Shown piece by piece: positions 25,296-34,033 of a stretch of DNA of 37,633 bases. The first letter of the stretch is position 1. Each line of letters begins with the position of its first letter. The notes beneath the pieces are model-generated. The model searched no databases and had not been told where the DNA came from. It saw only the letters and a list, made by a program, of their open reading frames with translations. This stretch comes from Chloroflexota bacterium. GTDB taxonomy: Bacteria > Chloroflexota > Anaerolineae > Anaerolineales > Anaerolineaceae. The stretch lies in assembly GCA_012798065.1 (NCBI GenBank), contig JAAZNW010000094.1, positions 1 through 37,633 on the forward strand, given 5' to 3'. The position numbers and the translations under genes were made by a program.

Positions 25296-26141
25296 ATGGA
25301 TTCTTTTATCACGATAAGAGAAATTGATAGTGCTGCGAATTTTATAACCAGGCAAATCGTTGAAAAGCCTGTGGTTGCGCTGGTACTGGGATCCGGGTTG
25401 GGGGGCTTGGCAGAGGCGGTGAATGACGCCAGAATCATTCCCTTTAACCAGATCCCTGAATGGCCGGTATCCACCATTCAGGGTCATTCTGGGCGCCTGG
25501 TTTTCGGGCGGCTTTTCGGGGTGCCGTCCATGGTGATGCAGGGCAGGGTGCATTATTATGAAGGGTACTCGATGGACAGGGTCACCTTCCCGATACGGGT
25601 GATGCAGCGCATGGGCGTGCGCAACCTGGTTCTAACCAACGCGGCTGGCGCCATTAACCCGGATTATGTACCGGGCGATGTGATGCTGCTGACTGACCAT
25701 CTTAACCTTATCGGTATGGGGGGGCAAAACCCTCTGCGCGGACCCAATTTGAACGAATTTGGCGAACGTTTTCCGGATATGAGCCAGCCTTATGACTCCC
25801 TCTTTATCGCTGCCGCCAGGCAGGTAGCGCAGAAACATCACATTAAGCTGCATGAAGGGGTTTATGTTTGTCTGGCTGGCCCTTCGTTTGAATCGCCGGC
25901 GGACCTGCGGTTTCTCAAGATCATCGGGGCGGACGCGGTTGGGATGTCAACAGTACCAGAAAACATAGTGGCACGACACGCAAAGATGCGCGTCCTGGGT
26001 TTATCGGGAATCAGTAATAAAGCCAACCTGGATGGCAGCACGGTCACCACTCACGAAGAGGTCCTGGAAGCCGGAAAAGTGATCGTACCCAAACTGACCA
26101 CGATCATTCGCGGTGTGATTGAAACCCTGGCAGGCGAATAG
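25296..26141 (+). CDS. punA: purine-nucleoside phosphorylase (PNP-I, trimeric type)
   Basis: A 281-residue salvage enzyme that splits (deoxy)inosine and guanosine with phosphate. It shows LVLGSGLGGLAE (phosphate loop), VSTIQGHSGRLVFG, MQGRVHYYEGY, VLTNAAGAINPDY, CLAGPSFESPADLRFLK (with the purine-site Glu) and ADAVGMSTVPE followed by GISNKAN, where the Asn contacts the purine, as in trimeric PNPs of guanosine/inosine preference. ATG 25296 has GAGGTGAG just upstream; an in-frame TTG at 25272 lacks a binding site. It stands alone between its own promoter and the next gene, which begins 38 bases later. Confidence 0.95.
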   Translation: MDSFITIREIDSAANFITRQIVEKPVVALVLGSGLGGLAEAVNDARIIPFNQIPEWPVSTIQGHSGRLVFGRLFGVPSMVMQGRVHYYEGYSMDRVTFPIRVMQRMGVRNLVLTNAAGAINPDYVPGDVMLLTDHLNLIGMGGQNPLRGPNLNEFGERFPDMSQPYDSLFIAAARQVAQKHHIKLHEGVYVCLAGPSFESPADLRFLKIIGADAVGMSTVPENIVARHAKMRVLGLSGISNKANLDGSTVTTHEEVLEAGKVIVPKLTTIIRGVIETLAGE

Positions 26142-26179
26142 GTTCTAGCATTGAATGCATCTTTATTGGTCAAATTATC

Positions 26180-26866
26180 GTGAGCAGTATTCTACGTTTC
26201 CTCGAAAAATATGAGATCCTCATTTTCCTGGTTGCCGGCCTGATCATCCTCGCGTCCGCGAGGAAAACATACGTGGCGTGGCGGGAGTGGTCCAGGAGTA
26301 TTTTCGGGCTGGAAAAAGAACATGCTCAACAGATATTTAACTCGGCTTTAACTGTACTGGTTTTCAGCGTTTTACTGGCAACCGGATTGTTCCTGGTCAA
26401 TACTTTTATCACTCCTGCTGTACCGGGAGTGCAACAATTGCCCACACCCACCATTGACCTGACCGCGCTACCGCCAACTGAAACCCCAGCGCCAACATTG
26501 GTGGTTACTGGGGAAGGGCTGATCCCCACCATTACCTCTTACTTTAGCCGTGGATGTATTCCTGACCAGATTGATTGGACAGACCCGAAAAACGGAGATA
26601 CCCTCTCGGGGAGGGTCGAACTGAAAGGCACAGTAAATATTGAAAACCTGGGCTTTTATAAATATGAGTATTCGCCTTCAGATAGTGATACATGGACAAC
26701 CATCGCTGCGGGAAATGCAAAAATCATTAATGAACCTTTTGGGGGAACGTGGGATACCCGGGCATTAATTCCAGGTGAATACAAACTGCGCCTTGTGGTG
26801 AACGACATCCAAAATAATTCGCTACCAGCATGTGTGATCCTGGTGACCATAAAAGCATCGGAGTAA
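26180..26866 (+). CDS. membrane protein with external Ig-like domain, function unknown
   Basis: A 228-residue protein that I do not recognise by a named function. It has two predicted transmembrane helices (about 12-27 and 55-75), then a Thr/Pro-rich linker (LPTPTIDLTALPPTETPAPT) and a C-terminal beta-sandwich of ~100 residues. The latter contains DWTDPKNGDTLSGRVELKG, GFYKYEYSP, WDTRALIPGEYKLRLVVND, a repeat often seen in exported Chloroflexota proteins. Cysteines near both ends of this domain (GCIPDQ and ACVIL) could form a disulfide, which implies an extracytoplasmic position. The GTG start has no clear ribosome binding site. The next gene starts two bases after its stop, so it heads the GNAT-7TM cluster. 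Confidence 0.7.
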   Translation: MSSILRFLEKYEILIFLVAGLIILASARKTYVAWREWSRSIFGLEKEHAQQIFNSALTVLVFSVLLATGLFLVNTFITPAVPGVQQLPTPTIDLTALPPTETPAPTLVVTGEGLIPTITSYFSRGCIPDQIDWTDPKNGDTLSGRVELKGTVNIENLGFYKYEYSPSDSDTWTTIAAGNAKIINEPFGGTWDTRALIPGEYKLRLVVNDIQNNSLPACVILVTIKASE

Positions 26867-26868
26867 AA

Positions 26869-27408
26869 ATGGCAGAAGTCGAAATTCGCCCCGCGGTATC
26901 AAGCGATATTTCAACATTGGAGAAATTTGACCATACGATTGAAACCACGCATGTATGGCGAGTGGATGGGAGCACCACAAAAGACCGGATTGCAATTGAA
27001 CTCAATGAGGTAAAACTTCCCCGGGTATTGCGATTGAACTATCCGCGCAGGGCAGAACTGCTTAGAAACACATGGACCCGGCATTTGCTTTTCTTAATTG
27101 CCAGTTGTGAAGGCAGCCTGGCAGGGTACCTGACGTTGGATGAAGATAACGATAAATTGTTGGCGGTTGTACACGACCTGGTTGTCAATACCCCATTCCG
27201 CCGCCAGGGTATCGCCAGCGCGCTGGTTTTTTCCGCGAGAGACTGGGTGAAGAAGAGGGGGATGACAAGGATGTTGCTCGAAATACCGGCAAAAAACCAT
27301 GCCATGGTTGAGATGGCCAGAAAATTACGCTTCTCTCACGCCGGTCAGGTGGACAATTTCTACCAAAATGGGGACATGGTGTTGTTTTATTTGAGTGAAT
27401 TAAAGTAG
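26869..27408 (+). CDS. GNAT family N-acetyltransferase
   Basis: A 179-residue acetyltransferase fold. The N-terminus EIRPAVSSDISTLEKF is typical of GNAT motif C, the acetyl-CoA pyrophosphate loop is RRQGIASAL at about residues 112-120 (Q/RxxGxG/A), and the conserved strand before it reads AVVHDLVVNTPFRR. A C-terminal strand pair (GMTRMLLEIPAKN, then LRFSHAGQVDNFYQNGDMVLFYL) completes the fold. The substrate cannot be inferred; the family covers small molecules and protein N-termini. ATG 26869 is preferred, preceded by CGGAG; an earlier in-frame ATG overlaps the upstream gene. It lies between two membrane proteins in a tight cluster (gaps of 2 and 7 bases). Confidence 0.88.
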   Translation: MAEVEIRPAVSSDISTLEKFDHTIETTHVWRVDGSTTKDRIAIELNEVKLPRVLRLNYPRRAELLRNTWTRHLLFLIASCEGSLAGYLTLDEDNDKLLAVVHDLVVNTPFRRQGIASALVFSARDWVKKRGMTRMLLEIPAKNHAMVEMARKLRFSHAGQVDNFYQNGDMVLFYLSELK

Positions 27409-27415
27409 GAAGATG

Positions 27416-29317
27416 ATGGTCAGTAATTGGGTGAATGAAATCATCGCGATAGCCAGGACAATAAGTGAAATCTTAACCGCCGGCATTGCCATTACTGCTT
27501 TTGCGCTGCTGTTATACAGCCTGACGTTCAATCTGCTGGAAAGAGTAGCCAGAACGTTCGCGACAATTATGGTCTGCCTGGTCATCGTGTTTTCTACAGA
27601 ATCATTCGGGGCGACAAGCAAAGACCCGTACATGATCGACTTCTGGTTGCGCGCGCAGTGGGTGGGAATCATCCTGCTGCCTGCCGCCTACCTGAATTTT
27701 TCTGATGCGCTGTTGGCCACTACCGGGCGCCCCTCTCGCTGGCGCCGCAGGTGGGCGATCAGGGCAACTTACCTTTTTTCATTCATCCTGATCTTTTTCC
27801 TGTTTACGCCCTGGTTTCTGGGTGAGTTGGTGCTTGATCAACCGCCTGCTCCTCATCACTTGCCCACAATATATACCCAGCTGTTCATTGTTTATTACAT
27901 CATTATTTTGGTGCTCGCCTGGGTTAATTTTCGGCGAGCCTACCAGCGCACGCTCACACGCACCAGTAAACGGCGCATGTTGTACCTGGCAATCAGCGCG
28001 ATTGGTCCAGTTGTGGGGGCTTTCCCTTTCTTGCTTTACAGCAGCGAGTTCGCCAGTCAATGGACTTTGCTCTTCTGGCTTTTAGCGGCGACAGTATCGA
28101 TCGGGTTGGATATCTGTATCTTTATCATGGCATACGCTGTGGCGTTCTTTGGGGTTCCTTGGCCAGATCGCGTGGTAAAGAGCCGCTTGATCAAATGGAC
28201 TTTAAGAGGACCGATCACCGCTGTTTTGACACTGGGTTTAATGACCCTGGTGAAGCGAGCGAATATTGCACTGGGTACCCCGTATGACGCTTTTGTTCCT
28301 ATAGTGATGGTAGTGACTGTACTGATATGTGAGTACGCCATTACTTTGTTTTTCCCCGCTTTTGAAAGATGGCTGATTTATGACCGAGACGAACAGGATT
28401 TGCGTTTCGTGCTAACACTGGAACAGCGTATTATCACTCGCGGAGACCTGAAACAGTTTATTGAGATGGTGCTTGCGGCTGTGAACGATAGAGCGCAGGC
28501 GCAAGGAGCCTATCTGCTGGAGAAAAATGATGAAGGTTTTACTCTGGTTGAAAAAACTCCTGATTTTTCATTTGACCCGCAACTATTGGAAGAGCTGGAT
28601 TATCTGGAAAGCGCAGGAAATATCCATGAAGAATATGTTGAGTGCCGGTCAGATATCCTGATTCCTTTGCACAACAACAGTAACGGTTCTGGGGAACACC
28701 TCTTGGGATACATTGGTATTACGGGGATCAAAGACATCTCCGCGTTGGCTGCGGAAGACCAGGCTGCGCTGAAGCGGCTGGCGGCGCGTGCTGCGATCGC
28801 CTTGCGCGATCGGCACATGCTGGAGCAGGTTTTTGACACACTGGAGAGATTGGAGCCGCAGGAGGAATTGATTCAAAAACTTCGGGCAGTCAGCAGATTT
28901 GACCAACGCGGTATGATGATGGAAGCCGATTGGATGGAAAAGAAGGAAATGACCACCTGGGTAAAAGGGGCATTAACCCATTATTGGGGAGGACCAAAAT
29001 TAACTGATAGTCCTTTGCTAAAGCTGGAAATCGTAAAAGAAGCCATGGCAAAGCACGACAACAACGAAGTCAATGCTTTGAGAACCGTCCTTCGAAGCGC
29101 GCTTGAACAGCTCAAACCAGAAGGAGAAAGAAAATACACCGGCGAATGGTTATTGTATAATATTTTAGAAATGAAGTTCCTGGAGGGAAAGAAAGTACGC
29201 GAGATTGCTGTAAAATTAGCCGTTTCGGAAGCAGACCTCTATCGGAAACAGAAAGTAGCAATCGAAAAAATCGCGGATCGGCTGGTGCAAATGGAGCTGA
29301 ACACCAGGAATACATAA
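27416..29317 (+). CDS. multi-pass membrane sensor with GAF-like domain and C-terminal HTH-like domain
   Basis: A 633-residue protein with an unusual domain order. Residues ~1-315 hold about eight or nine hydrophobic helices resembling the 7TM region found N-terminal to some histidine kinases. Residues ~345-470 look like a GAF domain (LKQFIEMVLAAVNDRAQAQGAYLLE, then SDILIPL and HLLGYIGITG, ending AARAAIALRDRHMLEQ). No kinase H-box or ATP-binding motif follows. Instead residues ~505-625 form helices ending in WLLYNILEMKFLEGKKVREIAVKLAVSEADLYRKQKVAIEKI (quoted in parts: KVREIAVKLAVSEADLYRK has the pattern of a helix-turn-helix). ATG 27416 is chosen over 27413 because of AGGA spacing. Likely a membrane-tethered regulator; signal and target unknown. 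Confidence 0.72.
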   Translation: MVSNWVNEIIAIARTISEILTAGIAITAFALLLYSLTFNLLERVARTFATIMVCLVIVFSTESFGATSKDPYMIDFWLRAQWVGIILLPAAYLNFSDALLATTGRPSRWRRRWAIRATYLFSFILIFFLFTPWFLGELVLDQPPAPHHLPTIYTQLFIVYYIIILVLAWVNFRRAYQRTLTRTSKRRMLYLAISAIGPVVGAFPFLLYSSEFASQWTLLFWLLAATVSIGLDICIFIMAYAVAFFGVPWPDRVVKSRLIKWTLRGPITAVLTLGLMTLVKRANIALGTPYDAFVPIVMVVTVLICEYAITLFFPAFERWLIYDRDEQDLRFVLTLEQRIITRGDLKQFIEMVLAAVNDRAQAQGAYLLEKNDEGFTLVEKTPDFSFDPQLLEELDYLESAGNIHEEYVECRSDILIPLHNNSNGSGEHLLGYIGITGIKDISALAAEDQAALKRLAARAAIALRDRHMLEQVFDTLERLEPQEELIQKLRAVSRFDQRGMMMEADWMEKKEMTTWVKGALTHYWGGPKLTDSPLLKLEIVKEAMAKHDNNEVNALRTVLRSALEQLKPEGERKYTGEWLLYNILEMKFLEGKKVREIAVKLAVSEADLYRKQKVAIEKIADRLVQMELNTRNT

Positions 29318-29360
29318 GCACGGCTCTGTTTATCGTTTTTTATTGTTCGGAGGGGCTTTT

Positions 29361-30308
29361 ATGGTGGAAATTGTACAGGAAAGGAAACAGGAAGCGAGCA
29401 TTCCAGAGATGGATGAAGGCTGGTGGGCATCAGTTCTCGCGGACGAGGAAAAGTTTTTTCGCGAAAATAAAGAGGTAAACTGCAAACCCTGTGAATCGAA
29501 AACAACCAGCCAACTCGATTGGGACTGCATCAAAGCGGTTTATGCTGATGATGAAGTGGTACTGCTCGAAGTGCAAGGCTATAACCGGGGCGGGCTGCTG
29601 GTGCAGGGTGCAGGCATTCAGGGGTTTGTGCCGGTCTCTCACCTGGTTGACTTTCAGGCAGAGGTCAGTGATGAAGTCCGTCAGCAAAAACTCGCGAATT
29701 ATGTGGGGACATCTCTCTATCTAAAAATCATTGAATGCGATATGGAGAGTGAGCGTGTTGTTCTTTCTGAGAGGGCCGCTCAGGCAGGGGAGGGAAAGCG
29801 CAAGGAATTGTTCACCCAACTTACAGAGGGCACCATTGTTTGCGGTGTGGTGACCAATATCACGGACTTTGGTGTTTTTGTCGATCTGGGCGGGGTCGAA
29901 GGGCTGATCCATGTGTCGGAGTTGTCTTGGGGACGGGTGGAAAAACCATCGCATGTTTTTAAGGTAGGCGAACAGGTTAAAGTCATCGTGTTGCAAGTTA
30001 ATGAAGCCAACTCACGCATCGCATTGAGTCACAAGCGTCTTACGCCTAACCCATGGGAGCGGTTGTCAAAAATATATAAAACAGGCGATGTGGTTTCCGC
30101 TGAACTGACATCAATCATGCGTTTTGGAATTTTCGCAAGGTTAGATGAAGGGGTTGAAGGGCTGATCCACATTTCAGCGTTCCCCGAGACCCTGCGCAAA
30201 ATGAATATCGCCGAGCATTACACTCCGGGTCAAAGAGTGCAAGTGAAGATTTTGCACGTGGATGCAGACCGGCGCAGGCTTGGACTGGGATTGATCAGCG
30301 AAGAATGA
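29361..30308 (+). CDS. S1-domain RNA-binding protein (ribosomal protein S1-like)
   Basis: A 315-residue protein with an acidic N-terminal ~50 residues and three S1/OB-fold domains: about 53-125 (degenerate), 150-222 (GTIVCGVVTNITDFGVFVDL, GVEGLIHVSELSW) and 236-311 (GDVVSAELTSIMRFGIFARL, GVEGLIHIS). This matches short ribosomal protein S1 homologues of non-proteobacteria, which aid translation initiation or mRNA binding. Whether it is the true S1 of this organism or an accessory S1-domain protein cannot be told here. ATG 29361 follows a strong GGAGGGG site. It overlaps ftsK by four bases (ATGA). Leaderless mRNAs elsewhere in the window would not need S1. Confidence 0.88.
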   Translation: MVEIVQERKQEASIPEMDEGWWASVLADEEKFFRENKEVNCKPCESKTTSQLDWDCIKAVYADDEVVLLEVQGYNRGGLLVQGAGIQGFVPVSHLVDFQAEVSDEVRQQKLANYVGTSLYLKIIECDMESERVVLSERAAQAGEGKRKELFTQLTEGTIVCGVVTNITDFGVFVDLGGVEGLIHVSELSWGRVEKPSHVFKVGEQVKVIVLQVNEANSRIALSHKRLTPNPWERLSKIYKTGDVVSAELTSIMRFGIFARLDEGVEGLIHISAFPETLRKMNIAEHYTPGQRVQVKILHVDADRRRLGLGLISEE

Positions 30309-32482
30309 CACCAAGACCCAGCCCGAAGGATAAATTCCCTCCAAAAAAGAATCCCGCTCCGAAAGAATTCGTTCCTCTGGTTGAGCGAATAGACGCCATT
30401 CTGACTCACTTTCGCCAGTTTGGTTGGGACCTGCTTGGCACATTTCTGATTCTGCTCGCCATTCTGACCTCCCTGGGTTTGTTAGGGTTAAGCCGGGGAA
30501 CCCTCATCAATTCCTGGATTACTCTCATCCGCCGGGCATTTGGCTTGGGCAGCTACCTGCTGGTTTTGGTGCTGGTTTTTGTTGGGGTCAGTGTCTTCAG
30601 ACACGCTGCCGGCAAACGGTTTCCATTATCCATTGGCAAAGTACTGGCAATTGAAGGTATGCTACTGGTCCTTCTGCCAATTTTGGCTTTCACCGGCAAC
30701 GTATCGATCGAGCGCGCATATGATGGTCTGGATGGGGGTACTTTTGGGTGGGGGCTGGCACAGCTTCTGATCCCTCTCATTTCAAAACCATTAACCCTGT
30801 TATTTTATTTGTTTTTATTTTTTGTATTCGCTGGGCTCTCTACTGGCTTCTTTCCGCGCGTGCTGGGTAAAGCACGCGCCTGGAGCAGAGGAGAGACAGC
30901 GCATCAGCAGGCGTCAGGCAGAGCGCCTGCCACGAAAATCAGCAAAAGCGAGAAACCTGGTTCAGCGCGGAAAGCAGCCGGGGAAAAACTTGAAAAAACC
31001 GAACCAAGTTCCCTGGTGAGCTGGCGTGACGCTGCCCTCCCTCCAATGAGCCTGCTCTTGAATGACCAAATCATCCCACCGGACCAGGTGCTCATCAAAG
31101 ATAATGCGCGCCTGATCGAGGAAAAACTTGCTGAGTTTGGCGTACCAGTTAAAGTGCTTGGATTCAGGGTAGGGCCTGCTGTAACACAATACGCCGTCGA
31201 GCCTGGCTACACTGAACGCAAAGGCGCGGATGGTGTGGTAACCAGGCAGAAGGTGAAGGTTGCAAAAATCACCAGCCTCCAAGATGACCTGAAGCTGGCA
31301 CTTTCAGCCCAACGACTTAGAATTGAATCCCCTGTGCCGGGAAGATCTTACGTAGGGATTGAAGTCCCGAATGAAGATAACCTGTTTGTACGATTGCGGC
31401 CGATACTGGAATCTGAGACCTTTAGAAAAAAGAAATCACCGTTATTATTGGCGCTTGGCAGAGATGTATCGGGCGAGCCGATACAGGTTGATCTGGAAAA
31501 ATTACCTCATTTGCTCATTGCTGGCACAACTAATTCAGGGAAATCAGTGTGTGTTACCGCGTTAGCCGCCTGCCTGGCGATGAATAACACACCAGATAAC
31601 CTGCGCCTGGTGATGCTGGACCCCAAGATGGTCGAACTGGTGCGCTTTAATGGGCTGCCGCATTTGATAGGGAAAGTGGAAACCGAAATCGATCGCATGC
31701 TGGCGGTGCTTCGCTGGGCGCAAATGGAGATGGATTCACGCTACCGTCGAATGGCGGAGGTACACGCGCGCAATCTGGATACCTTCAACGAGAAAATGTT
31801 GCAGAAAAAAAGGACCCCTCTTCCCAGGATCGTCATCTTTATTGATGAATTGGCTGATTTGATGATTAACGCGCCCGAACAAACCGAACACAGCCTGATC
31901 AGGTTGGCCCAGATGGCACGCGCCACCGGTATGCACCTGGTGGTTGCTACGCAGCGCCCGAGCACAGATGTGGTCACCGGGCTGATCAAAGCCAACTTTC
32001 CCGCGCGAATTTCCTTTGCCATGGCTTCAGCAGTGGATTCTCGGGTTATTTTGGATGCGAATGGCGCGGAAACATTGCTGGGGAAAGGCGACATGCTTCT
32101 GCTTGACCCGGCTCGTTCTGGGTTGCAGCGACTGCAGGGGGTCATTGTGAGCGATGGTGAAATCGAAAAGATAATTGAATATTGGCAATCTGCTGTGCAC
32201 GAAGAAGATGGTGCCCCACCGTGGGAGGGACTGGTGGACAACAGAGAAAATGAGGGGTTCGATGCGCTGCTGGAGCGGGCGACAACGATCGTGCGAGAAA
32301 CAGGCAAGGCTTCAACTTCGCTACTACAGCGCCGTCTGCGTATTGGTTTCCCTCGGGCAGCCCGCTTGATCGATGAACTGGAAGAGATGGGTGTGATCGG
32401 CCCGGCAGTTGGCAGCGGTAAAGAGCGGGAGGTTCTTGAAGTTGAAGAAGAGGAGCCAGAATCAGAAGAAGATGAAGCGTGA
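30305..32482 (+). CDS. ftsK: FtsK/SpoIIIE DNA translocase
   Basis: A 725-residue chromosome-segregation ATPase at the division septum. The N-terminal 180 residues contain about four membrane helices, followed by a short basic linker (~195-240) that is much shorter than in E. coli FtsK. The alpha domain (~250-350) and RecA-like motor follow: Walker A GTTNSGKS at 407-414 and Walker B VIFIDELADLM near 515-525. The gamma winged-helix domain that reads KOPS-like sequences is at the C-terminus (LLQRRLRIGFPRAARLIDELEEMGVIGP), and an acidic tail rich in Glu ends the protein. ATG overlaps the S1 gene stop as ATGA, implying coupling. Family and function are secure. Confidence 0.95.
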   Translation: MTPRPSPKDKFPPKKNPAPKEFVPLVERIDAILTHFRQFGWDLLGTFLILLAILTSLGLLGLSRGTLINSWITLIRRAFGLGSYLLVLVLVFVGVSVFRHAAGKRFPLSIGKVLAIEGMLLVLLPILAFTGNVSIERAYDGLDGGTFGWGLAQLLIPLISKPLTLLFYLFLFFVFAGLSTGFFPRVLGKARAWSRGETAHQQASGRAPATKISKSEKPGSARKAAGEKLEKTEPSSLVSWRDAALPPMSLLLNDQIIPPDQVLIKDNARLIEEKLAEFGVPVKVLGFRVGPAVTQYAVEPGYTERKGADGVVTRQKVKVAKITSLQDDLKLALSAQRLRIESPVPGRSYVGIEVPNEDNLFVRLRPILESETFRKKKSPLLLALGRDVSGEPIQVDLEKLPHLLIAGTTNSGKSVCVTALAACLAMNNTPDNLRLVMLDPKMVELVRFNGLPHLIGKVETEIDRMLAVLRWAQMEMDSRYRRMAEVHARNLDTFNEKMLQKKRTPLPRIVIFIDELADLMINAPEQTEHSLIRLAQMARATGMHLVVATQRPSTDVVTGLIKANFPARISFAMASAVDSRVILDANGAETLLGKGDMLLLDPARSGLQRLQGVIVSDGEIEKIIEYWQSAVHEEDGAPPWEGLVDNRENEGFDALLERATTIVRETGKASTSLLQRRLRIGFPRAARLIDELEEMGVIGPAVGSGKEREVLEVEEEEPESEEDEA

Positions 32483-32511
32483 GACTTTTCGTCATTCCTC
32501 GGATGTCAGAC

Positions 32512-32517
32512 TATAGT
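32512..32517 (+). promoter_or_regulatory. -10 element before the CDP-alcohol phosphatidyltransferase gene
   Basis: TATAGT with predicted +1 near 32524, about 11 bases before ATG 32535. The -35 region is poor. It may start a second transcript covering the phospholipid, lgt and MBL genes. Confidence 0.45.
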
Positions 32518-32534
32518 ACAATCTCTCACTTAGG

Positions 32535-33185
32535 ATGAAAGAATTAATGGAAGAAAAGCATACTGAGCCGTCAGCAAAAAGCACTTGGTCATTAGAAATT
32601 TTCCTGCGGAAGCTGTTTAAAGGCGTCATTGATCCAATCGCCAGTCTATTCATAAAGATGGGATTGAAACCTAACACCATTACAGCGATGGGTTTCATCC
32701 TCACAATCCTGGCGGCATACTTTACCGCCACAGGCAGGTTTCTGATCGCGGGTTTGATTTTGCTGGTGGGAGCGCCGTTGGATGTGGTGGATGGGTCGAT
32801 GGCGCGTTTGAGGGGTGAACCCACCCGCTTTGGAGGTTTCATTGATTCTGTCACCGACCGCTATTCCGAACTGGTGCTGTTGTTAGGATTGCTTTTTTAC
32901 TATGTTCAGCAGCAGAGCTTGAGCGCCTGCCTGCTGACGTTTATCGCGGCGGCTGGCAGTGTAATGGTTTCTTATACCAAAGCACGAGCTGAATCACTGG
33001 GTTTTACAGCCAAGGTGGGGCTGCTTACCCGGGTGGAGCGCATGATAATCATGGTCGCTTTTTTGCTTATAAAAAGACCGATCATCGCTTTGTGGATCAT
33101 CTCCATCGGAGCGAACATCACTGCAATTCAGCGAATGTGGTTTGTTTACAAGCAATCAAAAGAGCAAGTCAATACCGGTACATAG
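32535..33185 (+). CDS. CDP-alcohol phosphatidyltransferase
   Basis: A 216-residue membrane enzyme with about six helices that transfers a phosphatidyl group from CDP-diacylglycerol (or similar) to an alcohol. The complete signature D-x2-DG-x2-AR-x8-G-x3-D-x3-D is seen as DVVDGSMARLRGEPTRFGGF followed by IDSVTD, including the catalytic metal-binding Asp residues. Which alcohol it uses (serine, glycerol-phosphate, inositol-phosphate) is not clear; in position and length it resembles PgsA or archaetidyl/phosphatidylinositol-phosphate synthases. An in-frame ATG at 32547 is an alternative start. lgt follows 10 bases after its stop, fitting a membrane-lipid theme because Lgt uses phosphatidylglycerol as donor. 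Confidence 0.88.
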   Translation: MKELMEEKHTEPSAKSTWSLEIFLRKLFKGVIDPIASLFIKMGLKPNTITAMGFILTILAAYFTATGRFLIAGLILLVGAPLDVVDGSMARLRGEPTRFGGFIDSVTDRYSELVLLLGLLFYYVQQQSLSACLLTFIAAAGSVMVSYTKARAESLGFTAKVGLLTRVERMIIMVAFLLIKRPIIALWIISIGANITAIQRMWFVYKQSKEQVNTGT

Positions 33186-33195
33186 AAGAGGAAAA

Positions 33196-34014
33196 ATGAT
33201 AAACGGTTTCACGATTTTTGGCATAAAGATTTACTTCTACGCGTTAATTATCATTGCCGGGGCTTTGCTGGGCGCGGTTGTGTCCTCGCGGGAACTCCGG
33301 CGGCGAGGGCTTGACAAGGATATCATTTGGGACCTGCTGCCGTGGGTGCTGATTGCAGGAATCATTGGGGCACGCATCTGGCATGTGTTAACCCCTGATT
33401 CCACCATGCTCATAGATGGAAAGAACCCATACTTTATGAGACCCATTGAGATGCTCAATATTCGCAATGGAGGGTTGGGCATCCCCGGCGCGGTGATGGC
33501 TGGTGTGCTGGCGCTGTGGTTTTACTGCAGAAAAAAGAAACTCGCCTTTTCTCGATTACTTGATGTGATAGCGCCCGGGTTGGCGTTGGGGCAGGCGATT
33601 GGCAGGTGGGGCAACTTTTTCAATCAGGAGGTCTACGGGCTGCCCTCTAACCTCCCTTGGGCGATTAAGATCGATGAAGCTCACCGCCTGCCGGGGTACG
33701 CAAATATTGAACGCTACCATCCGACATTTTTATACGAATCGATATGGAACATCCTCAACATGCTGGTGCTGCTGTGGATCGCGCGAAAATTCGAAAGTAA
33801 ATTAAAGCCTGGAGATGTTTTTTTGGTGTATTTAATCATCTACCCCTTTGGCAGGTTCTTATTGGAGTTTATTCGCATTGTGCATTCGCCAATCGCCGGG
33901 ATCAACAGCAACCAGTGGTTAATGGCGGTCATCGCCGTGGCGGCTGCGATCACTTTATTGGTACGGCACCTGCCAAAAAAGCCGGCAGTTAATCCAAATC
34001 CAACAGATGATTGA
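33196..34014 (+). CDS. lgt: prolipoprotein diacylglyceryl transferase
   Basis: A 272-residue membrane enzyme that transfers diacylglycerol from phosphatidylglycerol to the lipobox Cys of prolipoproteins. The Lgt signature GRWGNFFNQEVYG is at residues 136-148, with the essential Arg137, Asn140 and Glu145. About seven helices are evident, and RYHPTFLYES and the late FGRFLLEFIR match the family. ATG 33196 has AGAGGA five bases upstream; an earlier in-frame ATG would overlap the previous gene by 44 bases. It acts before LspA (22719). The membrane-lipid gene directly upstream may supply its phosphatidylglycerol substrate. Confidence 0.95.
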   Translation: MINGFTIFGIKIYFYALIIIAGALLGAVVSSRELRRRGLDKDIIWDLLPWVLIAGIIGARIWHVLTPDSTMLIDGKNPYFMRPIEMLNIRNGGLGIPGAVMAGVLALWFYCRKKKLAFSRLLDVIAPGLALGQAIGRWGNFFNQEVYGLPSNLPWAIKIDEAHRLPGYANIERYHPTFLYESIWNILNMLVLLWIARKFESKLKPGDVFLVYLIIYPFGRFLLEFIRIVHSPIAGINSNQWLMAVIAVAAAITLLVRHLPKKPAVNPNPTDD

Positions 34015-34033
34015 CAGAAGGGAAAATTCGGGC

